Origin: Pseudomonadota bacterium
GTDB taxonomy: Bacteria > Pseudomonadota > Alphaproteobacteria > Dongiales > Dongiaceae
Length of the DNA stretch: 64,000 nt
Direction: 5' to 3'
Assembly: GCA_016183985.1 (NCBI GenBank)
Contig: JACPDN010000006.1
Span: 1,240,001-1,304,000 of the forward strand
Made by a program: the position numbers and the translations under genes. This document shows positions 62,175 to 64,000 of this stretch, piece after piece (within the stretch, counting starts at the first letter, position 1; every line of letters starts with the position of its first letter). The notes under the pieces were generated by a model. It did no database searches and was not told the DNA's origin. It worked only from the letters and a program-made list of their open reading frames with translations.

Positions 62175-64000
62175 ATGAAGAAAAACGGCGGCAAATCTTG
62201 GCAGACGATTGAACCGGCACGGCGCCTTTACGTGGCGCTGCTGGTGCTTGTCAGCATCGCCTTCGCTTACCGCACCGCCTATGACATCGCCGCCTGCTGG
62301 CCGGGTATCGCACCGGTCCTTTGGGGAGCGCCGGCCTTCCTCCTGGCACCGCTGCTGCTCTTTGGCTGGCGCATGGTGCCGTTGCTGCTCGTGGCCGGTA
62401 TCCTGGCGCAATACCTCATCCAAGGTGATTGGCGCCTGGCGATCGTCGCCGGGGTGGCAGATCTTGCCGGCGCCGCCCTGGCCAGCCTTGCCTTGACGCG
62501 CTGGTCGCCCATCGATCTGCGCCTGCGCCGCCAGCGCGATTTATGGCAGTTCCTGCTCTTTGCCGCCTTGGTGGTGCCGATCGGCATCGCGGCCGCCACT
62601 GCCTTTATCGCCCCGCTGTTCGAAATCGAACTCGATCCCGTCTCCGGCTCGATGCTGCTGCTGGCCACCAATGCCGTGGCACTCCTCGCCGCTGCGCCTT
62701 TCATGCTGATCTGGACGACACAGGTGCAGGTGCGGGCACCCTATCCGGCCGAATATGCCTGGGTGATCGCAGCCGCCCTTTTCTTCCTGTGGCTCACCCT
62801 GTGGCCGCCGCTTCCCGTCATCGGCGAGTTGGTCTTTTTCTGCGCCATCGGCCTGCCTGCCGTGTTCTACGTGCTGACCCGCTATGGACGGCGCGGCGCC
62901 AGCCTGGCGGCCCTCGCCTTCGCGCTGGTGCTGGCGACCGGCGCCAATCAGGGCGCGGTGCTGTTTCACCATGTGACGGCCACCTACGAGCATGCAGCCC
63001 TGGTCATGTTCCTGCTGAGCTGCGAACTCGGCCTCATCGCCGTGGCCGTGGCGCGTTCCGAACATGACCGCCAGCAGGACCGCATCGCCGAGAATGAATC
63101 GCGCCTCAAGATCCTGATCGATAACAACAAGGTCTCGCCCTACGCGATGCCGGGGCCGGATTTCATCACCTATAGCTTCATCAGCGACCGCATCGAATCC
63201 ATGACCGGCTATTCCGTCAACGAATGGCGCCGGCCCAAGGCCTGGTTCGGTTTCATGGCGCCGGAAGACCGCATCCGCATGGAGCAGATCACCGGCCGTG
63301 ACCTGAAGTCCGAGCAGGATTACGAATGGGAATACCGCCTGATCCATCGCGATGGGTCGACCGTGTGGATCCGCGATCTGTTCCGCATCGATCGCAAGGT
63401 CGACGGCTCGATGGAGCTGCGCGGCATGATGACAGACGTCACCGTCCTGAAGAGCCGCGAACTGGCGCTGGCCCAGCGCGAACACGAATTGCAGGACGCG
63501 CGCCGCCATGCCGAACAGGCCAACCGCGCCAAATCGAGCTTCCTTGCCTCGATGAGTCACGAGCTCCGCACGCCGATGAACTCCATCATCGGCTTTGCCG
63601 AGGTGTTGAGCGCCGAGGCCTTCGGCGCGCTCACCCCGAAGCAGCGCGAGTATATCGAGGACATTGCCGAATCCGGTCAGCACCTGCTGGCCCTCATCAA
63701 CGACATTCTGGATATGTCGAAGATCGAGGCCGGCCGGTTCGAGCTCAACGAAGAACTGGGCGAATTGGGACCGCTCATTTCCGGTTCGGTCCGCCTCAAC
63801 GAACGCCAGGCCGCCAAGCGCGGCGTCACCATCGCGATCGACAATCCGGTGCGCGGCCTCGGCGTTTTCGCCGACCAGCGCAGCATCCGCCAGATCCTTA
63901 TCAACCTCATCTCCAACGCGGTGAAATTCAGCCATCCCGGTGGTGTCGTGCATGTCAGCGTCAAGCGCCCCCCGGCCGGTGCGCCGGATGGCCTTGCCAT
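62175..64000 (+). CDS. MASE1-like membrane sensor histidine kinase (3' end outside window)
   Basis: The frame from ATG 62175 stays open for 608 codons to the window edge. It has about eight membrane helices (residues 18-295) of MASE1 type (LLLFGWRMVPLLLVAGILAQ). A PAS_3-like domain follows (about 310-425; FISDRIESMTGYSVNEW, WEYRLIHRDGSTVWIRDLFR), then HisKA with ASMSHELRTPMNSIIGFAEV and the start of an HATPase N-box (ISNAVKFSHPGG). The HisKA region closely resembles that of the REC-PAS kinase at 35827-38139. The C-terminal end is not visible. Confidence 0.9.
   Translation, partial: MKKNGGKSWQTIEPARRLYVALLVLVSIAFAYRTAYDIAACWPGIAPVLWGAPAFLLAPLLLFGWRMVPLLLVAGILAQYLIQGDWRLAIVAGVADLAGAALASLALTRWSPIDLRLRRQRDLWQFLLFAALVVPIGIAAATAFIAPLFEIELDPVSGSMLLLATNAVALLAAAPFMLIWTTQVQVRAPYPAEYAWVIAAALFFLWLTLWPPLPVIGELVFFCAIGLPAVFYVLTRYGRRGASLAALAFALVLATGANQGAVLFHHVTATYEHAALVMFLLSCELGLIAVAVARSEHDRQQDRIAENESRLKILIDNNKVSPYAMPGPDFITYSFISDRIESMTGYSVNEWRRPKAWFGFMAPEDRIRMEQITGRDLKSEQDYEWEYRLIHRDGSTVWIRDLFRIDRKVDGSMELRGMMTDVTVLKSRELALAQREHELQDARRHAEQANRAKSSFLASMSHELRTPMNSIIGFAEVLSAEAFGALTPKQREYIEDIAESGQHLLALINDILDMSKIEAGRFELNEELGELGPLISGSVRLNERQAAKRGVTIAIDNPVRGLGVFADQRSIRQILINLISNAVKFSHPGGVVHVSVKRPPAGAPDGLA

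Overview
The window is a GC-rich stretch of an alphaproteobacterial chromosome, probably Rhodospirillales-like. The assignment rests on a CcrM-type GANTC methylase next to rnhB and mutY, the order mutY / DciA-like / DsbA-like / smc, an F0-only ATP synthase operon with separate b and b' genes (no F1 genes nearby), lgt-midA-pgeF, hrcA-grpE, and an aa3 oxidase operon ctaC-ctaD-ctaB-ctaG-ctaE-DUF983-surf1. I see no rRNA, tRNA, CRISPR array, transposase or prophage gene. Most of it is ordinary chromosome.

Layout. 1-8.3 kb: PepSY-like tail, rnhB, ccrM, mutY (minus), DciA-like, DsbA-like thioredoxin, smc. 8.4-11.9 kb: a chemoreceptor behind a structured leader, a PAS_5 protein, and a GNAT gene split by a one-base frameshift. 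12.2-15.0 kb: F0 operon atpI-atpB-atpE-b'-b, with a strong promoter, a switch-like leader and a clean terminator. 15.8-16.4 kb: a phasin whose promoter sits between two TGC-type boxes. 16.5-27 kb (minus): a catabolic cluster of DeoR regulator, deoxyribose-phosphate aldolase, two-domain ALDH16-type aldehyde dehydrogenase, RbsD/FucU mutarotase, ribokinase-family kinase, two permeases, binding protein and ATPase. Together these would import a pentose, most simply 2-deoxyribose, phosphorylate it, cleave it to glyceraldehyde-3-phosphate and acetaldehyde, and oxidise the acetaldehyde. This is the most interesting system in the window.

27-41.9 kb is accessory: small basic proteins, MFS transporter, MarR with a flavin monooxygenase, TetR/COQ9-like regulator, a tryptophan-monooxygenase-like amine oxidase with DUF427, GST, a two-gene phosphorelay (HisKA_2 kinase followed by a REC-PAS-histidine kinase), FAD oxidoreductase, YbaK, proC, YbjN and a UbiK-like protein. 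41.9-53.7 kb: lgt-midA-pgeF-cupin, LysE, MarC, GH15, SDR/LysR, EamA, grpE and hrcA. 54-60.6 kb: cytochrome c oxidase structural and assembly genes behind an FNR/FixK-type box. 60.6-64 kb: M32 carboxypeptidase and a MASE1-PAS histidine kinase that runs off the window.

Long gene-free stretches: 11945-12362 (atp promoter and leader), 44959-45401 (a possible 58-residue membrane protein and a palindromic repeat), 46017-46341 (GC-rich repeat hairpins), and 53679-54157 (hrcA promoter and FNR-type box). Start codons were chosen from visible ribosome-binding sites, overlaps and family lengths, so several could shift by a few codons.
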